Part shown: piece by piece, positions 18,235 through 26,730 of the stretch
How positions within the stretch are numbered: the first letter of the stretch is position 1
How the letters are laid out: every line of letters begins with the position of its first letter
Source of the DNA: Vogesella indigofera
GTDB lineage: Bacteria > Pseudomonadota > Gammaproteobacteria > Burkholderiales > Chromobacteriaceae
DNA: 64,000 nucleotides
Direction: 5' to 3'
Assembly: GCF_003633895.1 (NCBI RefSeq)
Contig: NZ_RBID01000011.1
Span: 620,001-684,000 of the forward strand
Made by a program: the position numbers and the translations under genes
Notes under the pieces: generated by a model
The model's input: the letters and a program-made list of their open reading frames with translations, nothing else
The model's database searches: none
What the model was told of the DNA's origin: nothing

Positions 18235-19515
18235 TCAACGTTCCGCCATGGTCAGCTTTGCGCTCTTGGCAAACGATGCCTCGGCCGCTTCCTCTTTCTG
18301 GCGCACGGCGCGGAAGGAGAAGTGCATCCAGATCAGCGACACGCAGACGGTGCCGTACAGCAGCATGAAGGAGCTGGAACGCACCCCGGTCAGGTCGACC
18401 AGTGCGCCGAACATGATCGGCAACAGGAAGCCACCCAGGCCGCCGGCAAGGCCGACCACGCCGGATACTGCACCGATGTTGTCGGGGAACTCGTCGGCAA
18501 TGAACTTGAATACCGAGGCCTTGCCGATTGCCATCGCCACGCCGACGGCGAACAGGATCACCGTGAACATCGTGGTGCCGAGGCCGAGGTGGAAGCTTTG
18601 CGGGCCGTTGATGGTCTGGATCACGAACGCGGTCTGCGGGTAGGACAGGATGAAGAAGGCCACCCAGCACACCCACATCACCCCCCAGGTCACCTTGTAG
18701 GCGCCGTACTTGTCCGACAGCCAGCCACCGACCGCGCGCAGCACACCGCCGGGCAACGAGAAACAGGCGGCCAGGAAGGCGGCGTGCTTGATATCGAAGC
18801 CGTATTCACCGACGTAGTACTTGGTCATCCACAGCGCCAGCGCGACATAGCCGCCGAACACCACCGAGTAGTACTGGCAGTAGCGCAGCACCGCCGGGTC
18901 TTTCATCAGCGCCCACTGCTGCGCCAGCGAGGTCTTGCTGGTCACCAGATGCTTGGGATCGTGGAAGGAGAAGAACCAGAACAGGATGGCGGTAATCAGC
19001 ATGATCACCGCATAGACGGTCGGTACCATCTGCCAGCCGGCAGCAGCGATGATGCCGGGCGCGATCAGCTTGGTCAGCGAAGAACCGGCGTTACCGGCGC
19101 CGAACACGCCCATCGCCATGCCCTGCTGCTCCTTGCGGAACCAGCGCGCCACGTAGGGGGTGCCCACCGAGAACGAGCCGCCGGCGAGACCGACACAGAG
19201 GCCGATGGCGAGGAAGTGCCAGTACTTGGTGGCAAACTGCATCGCGTAGATCGGGATCACGCAGGTCAGCATCAGCAGGAACAGGACGATGCGGCCGCCG
19301 AAGCGGTCGGTCCAGATGCCCAGCGGCACCCGCACCAGCGAACCGGTCAGCACCGGCGTTGCCGCCAGGATGCCGAACTGGGTTTCCGACAGGCCGAGCT
19401 GTTCCTTGATCGGAATGCCCAATACCGCAAACATCATCCAGATCATGAAGCACACGGTAAACGCCACCGTGCTGGAGGCCAGCACAGCGTATTGCTTGTA
19501 AGTATTCGAAGCCAT
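18235..19515 (-). CDS. narK: Nitrate transporter NarK1 (NNP family MFS)
   Basis: This 426-residue nitrate transporter has twelve predicted helices. The NNP signature appears as AGGSFSVGTPYVARWFRKEQ and the MFS loop motif as GIWTDRFGGR. It is the shorter NarK1 subtype, usually a nitrate:proton symporter working beside NarK2 in denitrifiers. The two are separate genes here, not the NarK1-NarK2 fusion seen in some species. The Shine-Dalgarno is weak. It is the first gene of the pair, and its upstream region shares two motifs with that of narG. Confidence 0.93.
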   Translation of the reverse strand: MASNTYKQYAVLASSTVAFTVCFMIWMMFAVLGIPIKEQLGLSETQFGILAATPVLTGSLVRVPLGIWTDRFGGRIVLFLLMLTCVIPIYAMQFATKYWHFLAIGLCVGLAGGSFSVGTPYVARWFRKEQQGMAMGVFGAGNAGSSLTKLIAPGIIAAAGWQMVPTVYAVIMLITAILFWFFSFHDPKHLVTSKTSLAQQWALMKDPAVLRYCQYYSVVFGGYVALALWMTKYYVGEYGFDIKHAAFLAACFSLPGGVLRAVGGWLSDKYGAYKVTWGVMWVCWVAFFILSYPQTAFVIQTINGPQSFHLGLGTTMFTVILFAVGVAMAIGKASVFKFIADEFPDNIGAVSGVVGLAGGLGGFLLPIMFGALVDLTGVRSSSFMLLYGTVCVSLIWMHFSFRAVRQKEEAAEASFAKSAKLTMAER

Positions 19516-19574
19516 GGTGAGCTACCCGCGCGATTAGTACAGCTCACACCTTACGCCGCCGCGCATGCGGCCAA

Positions 19575-19653
19575 CATTCGCCACAGGGTTAAACCCTACA
19601 ACGATTAAGGGTTAGCCGTACAAGGCCAATTGGCGGGGGAAACTAGTTCGAAA
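19575..19653 (-). promoter_or_regulatory. narK1 upstream motifs shared with narG
   Basis: TTTCGAACTAGT (19653-19642, minus strand) and CTGTGGCGAATG (19586-19575) are both exact copies of words upstream of narG. They lie 60-138 bases before the narK1 start. No FNR-like dyad is visible nearby. Confidence 0.45.
19585..19613. promoter_or_regulatory. Triple AGGGTT/AACCCT array upstream of narK1
   Basis: AGGGTT-A-AACCCT (19585-19597) is followed, after ten bases, by another AGGGTT (19608-19613), giving two overlapping dyads. The array sits between the two motifs shared with narG and looks like an operator for a dimeric regulator. It does not match the NarL heptamer well. Confidence 0.35.
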
Positions 19654-19802
19654 GGAGGAGTTGGCCGCCCGCGGACAAACGGCGGCGGGCTGCCCGCCAT
19701 TGCGCGAATCGGCTATGATGCAGACATCGTGATGCTGCCTGCCGCCGCATCACGTTTTGCATTATGCGGGAGCCTCCCGCCAGACCCATTGAAGGAGCGA
19801 CC

Positions 19803-20216
19803 ATGAGCAGCCTGCCGGCGATCACCCTGTCCAGCCTGGACCACTTGCGTCTGACCAACCTGATCGAACGGGTTTCGGTCAAGGATTTCCCGGGGGTGAC
19901 CGCACTGGAAGCAGAGCTCGACCGCGCCGAGGTGGTCGAACCTCGGGACATGCCGGCCGATGTGATCAGCATGAACAGCTGCGCCCGCATCCGCCTGCAC
20001 AACAGCGGCGAGGCGCGCGAGATCACGTTATGCTATCCGGCCGACGCCGATGCCGACAACGGCCGCATTTCCATCCTGGCGCCGATCGGCAGCGCGCTGC
20101 TGGGGCTGGCCGTCGGCCAGCAGATCGACTGGCCGCTGCCGGACGGCAGCCACACCCGCATCGAGGTGCTGGCGGTCAGCTACCAGCCGGAAGCCGACGG
20201 CGACTACCTGCGCTGA
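19803..20216 (+). CDS. rnk: Regulator of nucleoside diphosphate kinase (Rnk, GreA/B family)
   Basis: This 137-residue protein has the Rnk layout: a short N-terminal helical part (residues 1-45) and a C-terminal FKBP-like GreA/GreB domain (DVISMNSCARI, then ISILAPIGSALLGLAVGQ). Rnk proteins bind RNA polymerase and influence nucleoside diphosphate kinase levels. ATG 19803 has AAGGAG six bases upstream; the longer reading starting at 19764 is unlikely. The gene stands alone on the plus strand, diverging from narK1 and ending at a strong hairpin. Confidence 0.88.
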   Translation: MSSLPAITLSSLDHLRLTNLIERVSVKDFPGVTALEAELDRAEVVEPRDMPADVISMNSCARIRLHNSGEAREITLCYPADADADNGRISILAPIGSALLGLAVGQQIDWPLPDGSHTRIEVLAVSYQPEADGDYLR

Positions 20217-20237
20217 CACCAACGCAGGCGAAAAACA

Positions 20238-20277
20238 AAAACGTTGGCCGCAATCGCGAGATTGCGGCCAACGTTTT
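20238..20277. terminator. Bidirectional terminator made from an inverted pair of the repeat word
   Basis: An 18-bp perfect stem (AAAACGTTGGCCGCAATC with its complement) closes a GCGA loop. It lies between the convergent rnk and hydrolase genes and ends in TTTT on both strands. Each arm contains one CGTTGGCCGC word. Confidence 0.88.
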
Positions 20278-20300
20278 GTCTTGCGGCAAACCGCCAGCGC

Positions 20301-20909
20301 TTACCAGCAGCGCTTGATCAGCCCCGCCAGCTGCACCAGCCGGCCGTGGAAGAAGTGACCGGCCTCCGGCAGCACGATCACCGGCAGATGTTGCGGCCGC
20401 GCCCATACCATCACGTTTTCCAGCGGTACCACCTCGTCCGCCTCGCCGTGGATCACCAGCGTATCGGCCGGCACCTCCGGCGTCGGAATCTCGTACTTGC
20501 CCACCGCCGGCCCCATCAGCAACAGCTTGTCGGCGTCGATACGGGCACGGGTGCGTGCCGCGACGAAGCCGCCGAAGGAGAAGCCGGCCAGTGCCAGCGG
20601 CAGCGTGCCGTGCTGCTGCCGTGCGTAATCGACCACCGCGATCACGTCGTCGACCTCGCCGATGCCGTGATCGTGGTTGCCGCCACTGCTGCCGACGCCG
20701 CGCAGGTTGGGCAGGTAGCAGGTATAGCCCAGCTGCGACAGCGCCTTGGCCGCGGTCTGGATCACCTTGTTGGTATTGGTGCCGCCCTGCGTCGGATTGG
20801 GGTGGCACACCACGGCGATACCGGTCTGCTCGCCCGCCGCGGGGATGACGATGGTTTCGAGCACGCCGACCGGGCCGGCGATGTCGATCTTCTGCATCGC
20901 TTTCAGCAT
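20301..20909 (-). CDS. Alpha/beta hydrolase (dienelactone-hydrolase-like)
   Basis: This 202-residue cytoplasmic hydrolase has a visible catalytic triad: Ser111 in GFSFGG, Asp158 in HGEADEVVP and His185 in AGHFFHG. An oxyanion region HPNPTQGGTNTNK lies near residue 36. Substrate is unknown; relatives are annotated as dienelactone hydrolase-like or KANL3/Tex30-like. The ATG at 20909 overlaps the ferredoxin stop (TGATG), so the two genes are coupled. A second ATG lies at 20897. It converges on rnk across a shared terminator. Confidence 0.85.
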   Translation of the reverse strand: MLKAMQKIDIAGPVGVLETIVIPAAGEQTGIAVVCHPNPTQGGTNTNKVIQTAAKALSQLGYTCYLPNLRGVGSSGGNHDHGIGEVDDVIAVVDYARQQHGTLPLALAGFSFGGFVAARTRARIDADKLLLMGPAVGKYEIPTPEVPADTLVIHGEADEVVPLENVMVWARPQHLPVIVLPEAGHFFHGRLVQLAGLIKRCW

Positions 20910-21217
20910 CAGATTTTCAGCCTTTCCACGATACGGCCATGGACCATGTGCTCTTCGACGATCTCGTCGATGTCGGCCTTGTCGATGAAGGTGTACCAGG
21001 TCTCCTGCGGGTACACCACCAGCACCGGGCCTTCGTCGCAGCGGCCGAGACAGCCGGCCTTGTTGACGCGGATCTGGCCGCTGCCGTTGAGGCCGCGCGC
21101 CTTGATCTGGTCTTTCATATAGCCCAGCAGCTCGCTGGAGCCGAAGTTGTTGCAGCACATTTCGCCTTCGGCGCGCTGGTTACAGCAGACAAAAACATGT
21201 TTGTCGAAAAAGCTCAT
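20909..21217 (-). CDS. [2Fe-2S] thioredoxin-like ferredoxin
   Basis: This small electron carrier of 102 residues belongs to the thioredoxin-fold ferredoxins. Cysteines at 11/12, 21/22, 56 and 60 (CCNQRAEGEMCC and CLGRC) would hold one [2Fe-2S] cluster. A GGGA lies before the start. Its stop overlaps the hydrolase start. The partner is unknown. It follows dnaB on the same strand, with a hairpin made of the repeat word in the 57-base gap. Confidence 0.88.
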   Translation of the reverse strand: MSFFDKHVFVCCNQRAEGEMCCNNFGSSELLGYMKDQIKARGLNGSGQIRVNKAGCLGRCDEGPVLVVYPQETWYTFIDKADIDEIVEEHMVHGRIVERLKI

Positions 21218-21237
21218 CGGGATTCCCTGTCTAGACC

Positions 21238-21265
21238 TGCGGCCAACCCTGCAAGGTTGGCCGCA
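21238..21265. terminator. Hairpin from an inverted pair of the repeat word, after dnaB
   Basis: TGCGGCCAACC pairs with GGTTGGCCGCA across CTGCAA. It follows the dnaB stop by ten bases. There is no U-run, so it may be a weak terminator or simply a paired uptake-like word. Confidence 0.55.
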
Positions 21266-21274
21266 ACAAATTGC

Positions 21275-22678
21275 TTAACCGTCGGCGTCGGCCCAGCCGG
21301 TGACGCCGTGTATCGCCGCGTTGTCGAATTTGGCGTGCATGCCCAGCCACGCCAGCCGCACCTTGCCGGTGGGGCCGTTACGGTGCTTGCCGATAATGGC
21401 TTCCGCCAGACCCTTGTCCGGCGAATCGGGGTTGTAGTACTCGTCGCGGTACATGAAGATGATGATGTCGGCGTCCTGCTCGATGGCGCCGGATTCGCGC
21501 AAGTCGGACATCATTGGCCGCTTGTCGGTACGCTGTTCCACGCTACGCGACAGCTGCGACAGCGCGATCACCGGCACCTGCAGCTCCTTGGCCAGGCCCT
21601 TCAGGCCACGCGAGATCTCGCCCAGCTCGGAGGCGCGGTTGTCGCTGCGGCCGGAGCCCGACATCAGCTGCATGTAGTCGATCACGATCAGGCCGAGCTT
21701 GCCGCCGTGCTGGCGCGCCAGTCGCCGTGCCCGGGCGCGCAGCTCCAGCGCGGTCAGCGCCGGGGTTTCGTCGATGTACATCGGCGCATCGGACAGCTTG
21801 CCGATGGCGTAGGTCAGCTTCTGCCAGTCCTCGTCGCCGAGCTTGCCGGTACGCAGGATGTGCTGGTCCAGCCGACCGACCGAACCCAGCATCCGCATCA
21901 CCAGCTGGGTGCCACCCATTTCCATCGAGAACACCGCCACCGGCAGGCCGGCCTCGATCGCCACGTGTTCGGCGATGTTCATCGAGAACGCGGTCTTGCC
22001 CATCGACGGACGGCCGGCGACGATCACGAGGTCCCCCGGTTGCAGGCCGGAGGTCTTGGCGTCGAGATCGGTAAAGCCGGTCGGCACGCCGGTGACCTCG
22101 TCCGGATTGTCGCGGCTGTAGAGCATGTCGATGCGCTCGACCACCTCTTTCAGCAACGCCGGCATTTCCAGAAAGCCCTGCTTGGACTTGGCGGTGGACT
22201 CCGCGATCTGGAACACCTTGCCCTCGGCCTCGTCCAAGAGCTGCGCCGCGTCGCGGCCCAGCGGGTTGTAGGCCGATTCGGCGATCTCGGTGCCGACCAG
22301 CGCCAGCGAGCGCATCACCGATCGCTCGCGCACGATCTCGGCGTAGCGGCGGATGTTGGCCGCCGACGGCGTGTTCTGCGCCAGCATCGCGAGGTAAGCC
22401 AGGCCGCCGACGCTGCCCAGCTCGGCATTCTTGTCCAGGCTTTCGGAGACGGTCACCACGTCCGCCGGACGCGCGATGTCGACCAGTCGGGCGATGTGCT
22501 TGAAGATCACGCGGTGATCGTGGCGGTAGAAATCGGCCTCGGTCAGCAGATCGGCAATCTTTTCCCAGGCGCTGTTGTCCAGCAGCAGGCCGCCGAGTAC
22601 CGATTGTTCGGCCTCGATCGAGTGTGGCGGCGTGCGGATGGCCGCCACCGAGGAGTCGTTGAAATCGTAATCGCTCAT
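21275..22678 (-). CDS. dnaB: Replicative DNA helicase DnaB
   Basis: This 467-residue hexameric helicase unwinds DNA at the replication fork and loads DnaG primase. The N-terminal primase-interaction domain begins at PPHSIEAEQSVLGGLLLD. The RecA-like motor has Walker A GRPSMGKT, Walker B-type LIVIDYMQLM and the later DLRESGAIEQDAD. I prefer ATG 22678 (MSDYDFND), the form seen in relatives; ATG 22705 would add nine residues. Ribosome-binding sites are weak for both. Length matches the family (about 470). It is the host replicative helicase, not a phage copy. Confidence 0.95.
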   Translation of the reverse strand: MSDYDFNDSSVAAIRTPPHSIEAEQSVLGGLLLDNSAWEKIADLLTEADFYRHDHRVIFKHIARLVDIARPADVVTVSESLDKNAELGSVGGLAYLAMLAQNTPSAANIRRYAEIVRERSVMRSLALVGTEIAESAYNPLGRDAAQLLDEAEGKVFQIAESTAKSKQGFLEMPALLKEVVERIDMLYSRDNPDEVTGVPTGFTDLDAKTSGLQPGDLVIVAGRPSMGKTAFSMNIAEHVAIEAGLPVAVFSMEMGGTQLVMRMLGSVGRLDQHILRTGKLGDEDWQKLTYAIGKLSDAPMYIDETPALTALELRARARRLARQHGGKLGLIVIDYMQLMSGSGRSDNRASELGEISRGLKGLAKELQVPVIALSQLSRSVEQRTDKRPMMSDLRESGAIEQDADIIIFMYRDEYYNPDSPDKGLAEAIIGKHRNGPTGKVRLAWLGMHAKFDNAAIHGVTGWADADG

Positions 22679-22787
22679 AAAGCTTGGGGTATCCGGTGAT
22701 GCCATTTAGCCGTGGCGCGGCCGACCACGGGTGCGCGCGAGCGCACACCACAAGGTTGGCCGCAGCCAGGCAGGAGAGAGCGTGATT

Positions 22788-23957
22788 CTAACAGTTTTTG
22801 CCGGCGACAACGCCGGAAGACCACGCCCACTGGAAGTTATAACCGCCCAGCCAGCCGGTGATGTCGACCACCTCGCCGATGAAGAACAGCCCTGGCACGT
22901 CGTTCGCCATCATCGTCTTGGACGACAGTGCCTTGGTGGACACCCCGCCGCGGGTGACCTCGGCCTTCTTGTAGCCCTGGGTGCCGTTGGGCAGCACACG
23001 CCAGTTATGCAGCGTTTCCGCCAGCTGGCGGCGCTTTTTCGGCGACAGGTCGCGGCCGCGCACATTGGCGCCCTGCCCGTCCAGCCACGCCTCGGCAAAA
23101 CGCTTCGGCCAGCCCAGCTCGCCCATGGCGTTGGCCAGCAGCTGTTCGCTGCCGGCGCGTTCTTCCAGCCACGCCTCGGCATCAAGATCCGGCAGCAAGT
23201 CGATGACGATCTCCTGCCCCGGCTGCCAGTAGCTGGAAATCTGCAGGATAGCCGGCCCGGACAGGCCCTTGTGGGTGAACAGCACGTTTTCGCGGAAGCG
23301 CACCTTGCCGATGCGCACCTCGGTATCCAGCGATACCCCGGCCAGCGGCGCAAAGCGGGCCGCATCCTCGACGTGGAAGGTCAGCGGCACCAGCGCCGGA
23401 TCGAGCTTTGTTACCGGCAGGCCGAACTGCTCGGCGATCTGGTAGCCGAAGGCGGTGGCCCCGATCTGCGGGATCGACAGCCCGCCGGTGGCGATCACCA
23501 GCGATTCGCAACTGAAGCTGCCGGCGCTGGTTGCAAGCTGGAACGCCTCGTTGCGGCCAACCTGGTGCACGCTCACGCCCATGCGGCGGTCGACGTTGGC
23601 CGCACGGCACTCGGCATCGAGCATGTCGATCAGTTGCTGGCTACTGTCGTCGCAGAACAGCTGTCCCAGCTTTTTCTCGTGATAGGCGATACCGTAGCAC
23701 TCCATCAGCGCGATGAAATGCTGCGGCGTGTACTGTGCCAGTGCCGAGCGGCAAAAATTCGGATTCTCCGACACATAGCAGTCATGACGGGCGTGCACAT
23801 TGGTGAAGTTGCTGCGCCCGCCACCGGAAATGCGGATCTTCTCCGCCAGCTTGGCGGCGTGATCCAGCAGCAGCACGCGGCGGCCGCGCTGGCCGGCGGT
23901 GGCGGCACACATCATGCCGGCGGCGCCGGCGCCGATCACAATTACGTCGAAATGCAC
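22788..23957 (-). CDS. HI0933/YhiN-family flavoprotein oxidoreductase
   Basis: This 389-residue protein has an N-terminal Rossmann motif GAGAAG for FAD, followed by KIRISGGGRSNFTN, the HI0933-family signature. The C-terminus contains the second FAD contact GLFFIGEVVDITGWLGGYNFQ. Family members are FAD-dependent and some act as NAD(P)H-dependent flavin reductases. The biological substrate is unknown. It is divergent from sodB and downstream of nothing obvious. A repeat word lies between it and dnaB, and two lie inside it. Confidence 0.9.
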   Translation of the reverse strand: MHFDVIVIGAGAAGMMCAATAGQRGRRVLLLDHAAKLAEKIRISGGGRSNFTNVHARHDCYVSENPNFCRSALAQYTPQHFIALMECYGIAYHEKKLGQLFCDDSSQQLIDMLDAECRAANVDRRMGVSVHQVGRNEAFQLATSAGSFSCESLVIATGGLSIPQIGATAFGYQIAEQFGLPVTKLDPALVPLTFHVEDAARFAPLAGVSLDTEVRIGKVRFRENVLFTHKGLSGPAILQISSYWQPGQEIVIDLLPDLDAEAWLEERAGSEQLLANAMGELGWPKRFAEAWLDGQGANVRGRDLSPKKRRQLAETLHNWRVLPNGTQGYKKAEVTRGGVSTKALSSKTMMANDVPGLFFIGEVVDITGWLGGYNFQWAWSSGVVAGKNC

Positions 23958-24072
23958 AAAGCGAACCTTTAGTGTAGTGATTTAGTCAAGAATTGGCGCA
24001 TTCGCACAATTACAGTAAACTTCATTGGTCGAACAGCGCATGCTGTTTTACTTTTTAACTCTGGAGAGCACG

Positions 24073-24654
24073 ATGGAACACAAACTGCCCGAACTGCCGT
24101 ACGCGCTGGACGCCCTGGCACCGATCATTTCCAAGGAAACCCTGGAATTCCACTACGGCAAGCATCACCAGACCTACATCACCAACCTGAACAACCTGAT
24201 CAAGGGTACCGAGTTCGAGAACGCCTCGCTGGAAGAAATCGTCAAGAAATCCTCCGGTGGCATCTTCAACAACGCCGCCCAGGTTTGGAACCACACTTTC
24301 TACTGGTTCGGTCTGGCACCGAACGCCGGTGGCGAGCCGACCGGCGCGCTGGCTGACGCCATCAACGCCAAGTGGGGTTCGTTCGACGAATTCAAGAAAG
24401 CCTTTGCTGCCTGTGCCGTTGGCACCTTCGGCTCCGGCTGGGCCTGGCTGGTGAAAAACACCGACGGCAGCCTGGATCTGGTGTCCACCAGCAACGCCGC
24501 TACCCCGCTGACCACCGACAAGCAGCCACTTCTGACTTGCGACGTGTGGGAACACGCTTACTACATCGACTACCGCAACAGCCGTCCGAACTACCTGGAA
24601 GGCTTCTGGAAGCTGGTGAACTGGGACTTCGTGGCGAAAAACTTCGCTGCCTGA
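24073..24654 (+). CDS. sodB: Iron superoxide dismutase
   Basis: This 193-residue cytoplasmic enzyme converts superoxide to oxygen and hydrogen peroxide. Metal ligands are visible as His27, His74, Asp157 and His161 ([13 protein letters not shown]). [11 protein letters not shown] and [11 protein letters not shown] are Fe-type features. ATG 24073 has GGAGAG five bases upstream; the longer reading from 24025 is not conserved. It is a single-gene unit with its own terminator. Fe versus Mn specificity is inferred from these residues. Confidence 0.96.
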   Translation: MEHKLPELPYALDALAPIISKETLEFHYGKHHQTYITNLNNLIKGTEFENASLEEIVKKSSGGIFNNAAQVWNHTFYWFGLAPNAGGEPTGALADAINAKWGSFDEFKKAFAACAVGTFGSGWAWLVKNTDGSLDLVSTSNAATPLTTDKQPLLTCDVWEHAYYIDYRNSRPNYLEGFWKLVNWDFVAKNFAA

Positions 24655-24678
24655 TCCCTGCCCTGAGGGCAAAACCAG

Positions 24679-24703
24679 AAAAGGCCCCTTGCGGGGCCTT
24701 TTT
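24679..24703. terminator. Terminator shared by sodB and ppiD
   Basis: AAAAGGCCCC and GGGGCCTTTTT pair around a short loop, with A and T runs on both sides. It lies between two convergent genes. Confidence 0.9.
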
Positions 24704-24716
24704 GCTTGCTGCCGGT

Positions 24717-26549
24717 TTACTGATCCGCCGGCTGCTGGCTGATCATCACCTTGTCGCGATTGCGCAGCTCGTCCAGGTAGGAGATCAGCACCGTATTGGC
24801 CGACATCTCGCCCAGCACACCCTTCAGCTGCGCCAGTTCCGGCGCCGAAGCGGTCGGTGCCTTGTCGACGCTGTCGATGCGATAGATCACGTAGTCGCCG
24901 TTGTCGCGGCGGGCACCGGCAAACGCCGGCAGCTTGCCAACGTTGGCCGCAAACACCGCACGCAGCTCCGGTACGGCCATGCCGTTGGCGGCACGACGCG
25001 ACACCTTGCGCAACGCGCCCCAGCTCTGGCCATCCAGCCCCTTGCCGGCCTTGAAGTCGGCCACCAGTTGCAGGCCGCGTTTCTCGGCACGGTTGGCCGC
25101 CTCACGCGCGGTCAGCTCGGCGCGCACTTGCGCCTGCACCTCGGCCAGCGGTTTCTGACGCTGTGGCTGGTACTGCTTGACGCGTAGCACCACCGCATTG
25201 CTGGCCGACAGTTCCACCGGTTCGCTGTTGTGCTTCTTCTTCAGCACATCGTCGCCGTAGACCGCCTCCAGCACCTTGGCATTACCCAGCACCGCGTCAC
25301 CGGCGATACCGCTGCGGCTCATCGCCGGCCCGGTTTTCACTGTCAGCTTCAGTTGCTCGGCCAGTCCCTGCAGCGAGTCCGGCTGCTGGTAGGCAAGATC
25401 ACCCATCTTCTCCAGCTGTGCACGATAGCTGGCACCGGCCTTGTCACGCTTCAGCTTCTCGATCACCGCCGCCTTCTGGCCGGCGAAATCGACCGCCTTC
25501 ACTTCATCCAGTTTCAGGATGTGGAAGCCGAACTCGGTTTCCACCACGGCACTGATCTGGCCCGGCTGCAGCGCAAAGGCTGCTTCCTCGAATGGCTTGA
25601 CCATCGCGCCACGGCCGAAGAAGCCGAGGTCGCCGCCCTGTTCGGCGGAACCTGGGTCCTGCGAACGGGCCTTGGCCAGCGCGGCAAAGCCGGCCGGATT
25701 GGCCTTGAGCTGCTGCAGCAACGCTTCCGCCTGCGCCTTCACCGCCGCCTTGGCTTCCGGCTTCGCCGCCGCATCCACGGTCAACAGGATATGCGACACG
25801 CGGCGCTCTTCGCTGCCGAATTCCGTCTTGTGCTTGTCGAAGTACGCCTGCGCCTCGGCATCGCTGACCACCTGCGTCGCCGCCACCTCATCCAGCGACA
25901 GCGACACGTACTCGATCACCGCCGATTCCGGCTCCAGATAGCGCGTCTTGTTGCTGTCGTAGTAGGCCTTGACCGCAGCGTCATCAATCTTGACGTCGGC
26001 GGCAAAGCCGGCCGGCGTGATCAGCACTTCGCGCACTTCGCGCGATTCGCCGAACAGCGCGCCCATGCGGGCGAGCACGCTGGACGACACGAAATGGGTA
26101 TTCAGGTACGGCGTGATCTGCGTCTGCAGCATCAGATCGCGGCGGACGTCAGCTTCGAAATCCTCTGCCGAGCGGTAGCGGCTCTTGATGAATTCGGCGT
26201 AACGGGCCTGACTGAACTTGCCGTTTTCCTGGAACGTCGGAATGGTGGCAATCGCCTGGCGCAGCTGCTCCACGCTCGGCGTGATGCCGTTGCGCTCAGC
26301 CGCAGCAATCAGCAGTTGCTGGCGAATCAGGTTCTCCAGCACCGCCTGGCGGGTCGCGGCGTTGGCCGGCTGGCCTTCCAGCTGGCGCTCGACATCGCGG
26401 GCAAAAATCTTGTTGTCGCCGACTTTGGCCAGGAAAGGCTCGTCAACGGCAGCGGTATAGCTACCAACGCCAAAGCCGACAAAGGTCAGCGCTACCGCGC
26501 CAAGAATGACTTTGATCGCCGTTTGATTGTTCTGGACAAAATTGAACAT
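24717..26549 (-). CDS. ppiD: Periplasmic folding chaperone / peptidyl-prolyl isomerase PpiD
   Basis: This 610-residue protein is anchored by one N-terminal helix (about 12-32). Its periplasmic body is a SurA-like N-terminal chaperone region, a parvulin domain at about 255-350 (RRVSHILLTVD, then GGDLGFFGRGAMVKPFEEAAF) and a C-terminal segment. It helps newly exported proteins fold at the Sec translocon. The length is close to E. coli PpiD (623). The Shine-Dalgarno is weak, and a full terminator ends only about 20 bases before the start, which raises the question of how it is transcribed. The hupB-ppiD order is conserved in many proteobacteria. Confidence 0.93.
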   Translation of the reverse strand: MFNFVQNNQTAIKVILGAVALTFVGFGVGSYTAAVDEPFLAKVGDNKIFARDVERQLEGQPANAATRQAVLENLIRQQLLIAAAERNGITPSVEQLRQAIATIPTFQENGKFSQARYAEFIKSRYRSAEDFEADVRRDLMLQTQITPYLNTHFVSSSVLARMGALFGESREVREVLITPAGFAADVKIDDAAVKAYYDSNKTRYLEPESAVIEYVSLSLDEVAATQVVSDAEAQAYFDKHKTEFGSEERRVSHILLTVDAAAKPEAKAAVKAQAEALLQQLKANPAGFAALAKARSQDPGSAEQGGDLGFFGRGAMVKPFEEAAFALQPGQISAVVETEFGFHILKLDEVKAVDFAGQKAAVIEKLKRDKAGASYRAQLEKMGDLAYQQPDSLQGLAEQLKLTVKTGPAMSRSGIAGDAVLGNAKVLEAVYGDDVLKKKHNSEPVELSASNAVVLRVKQYQPQRQKPLAEVQAQVRAELTAREAANRAEKRGLQLVADFKAGKGLDGQSWGALRKVSRRAANGMAVPELRAVFAANVGKLPAFAGARRDNGDYVIYRIDSVDKAPTASAPELAQLKGVLGEMSANTVLISYLDELRNRDKVMISQQPADQ

Positions 26550-26566
26550 GGATTCGGTTTGTTACC

Positions 26567-26603
26567 AAAAAAACAAGGTGAACGGTTTTGCCGTTCACCT
26601 TGT
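26567..26603 (-). terminator. Terminator between hupB and ppiD
   Basis: ACAAGGTGAACGG pairs with CCGTTCACCTTGT around a five-base loop and is followed on the minus strand by TTTTTT. It ends hupB transcripts, or acts as an attenuator for ppiD. Confidence 0.88.
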
Positions 26604-26615
26604 TGTTTGTCTGGC

Positions 26616-26670
26616 GGAGTCTGCGGCCGGGGCCGCGACACTTGCTGCCTCAAGCCTTCAAGTGCACTCC
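26616..26670 (-). ncRNA. Candidate structured RNA (three-way junction) upstream of ppiD
   Basis: A closing stem (GGAGT at 26616-26620 with ACTCC at 26666-26670) encloses two hairpins: GCGGCC-GG-GGCCGC (26622-26635) and CACTTG-N14-CAAGTG (26639-26664). On the minus strand this fold precedes the terminator and the ppiD start, an arrangement like a riboswitch or attenuator. It has no match to a known RNA class that I recognise and could instead be an hupB 3' untranslated structure. Confidence 0.35.
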
Positions 26671-26730
26671 CCTCACAATACGACAGGACGGGAACCAACC
26701 TGTCTCCCGGTTACCCGGGAATGTGCACTC

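Noticed and set aside
26610-26730. tRNA gene between hupB and ppiD
   Set aside because: A CTCCGCCA-like end is present, but no T-loop, anticodon stem or correct length was found.
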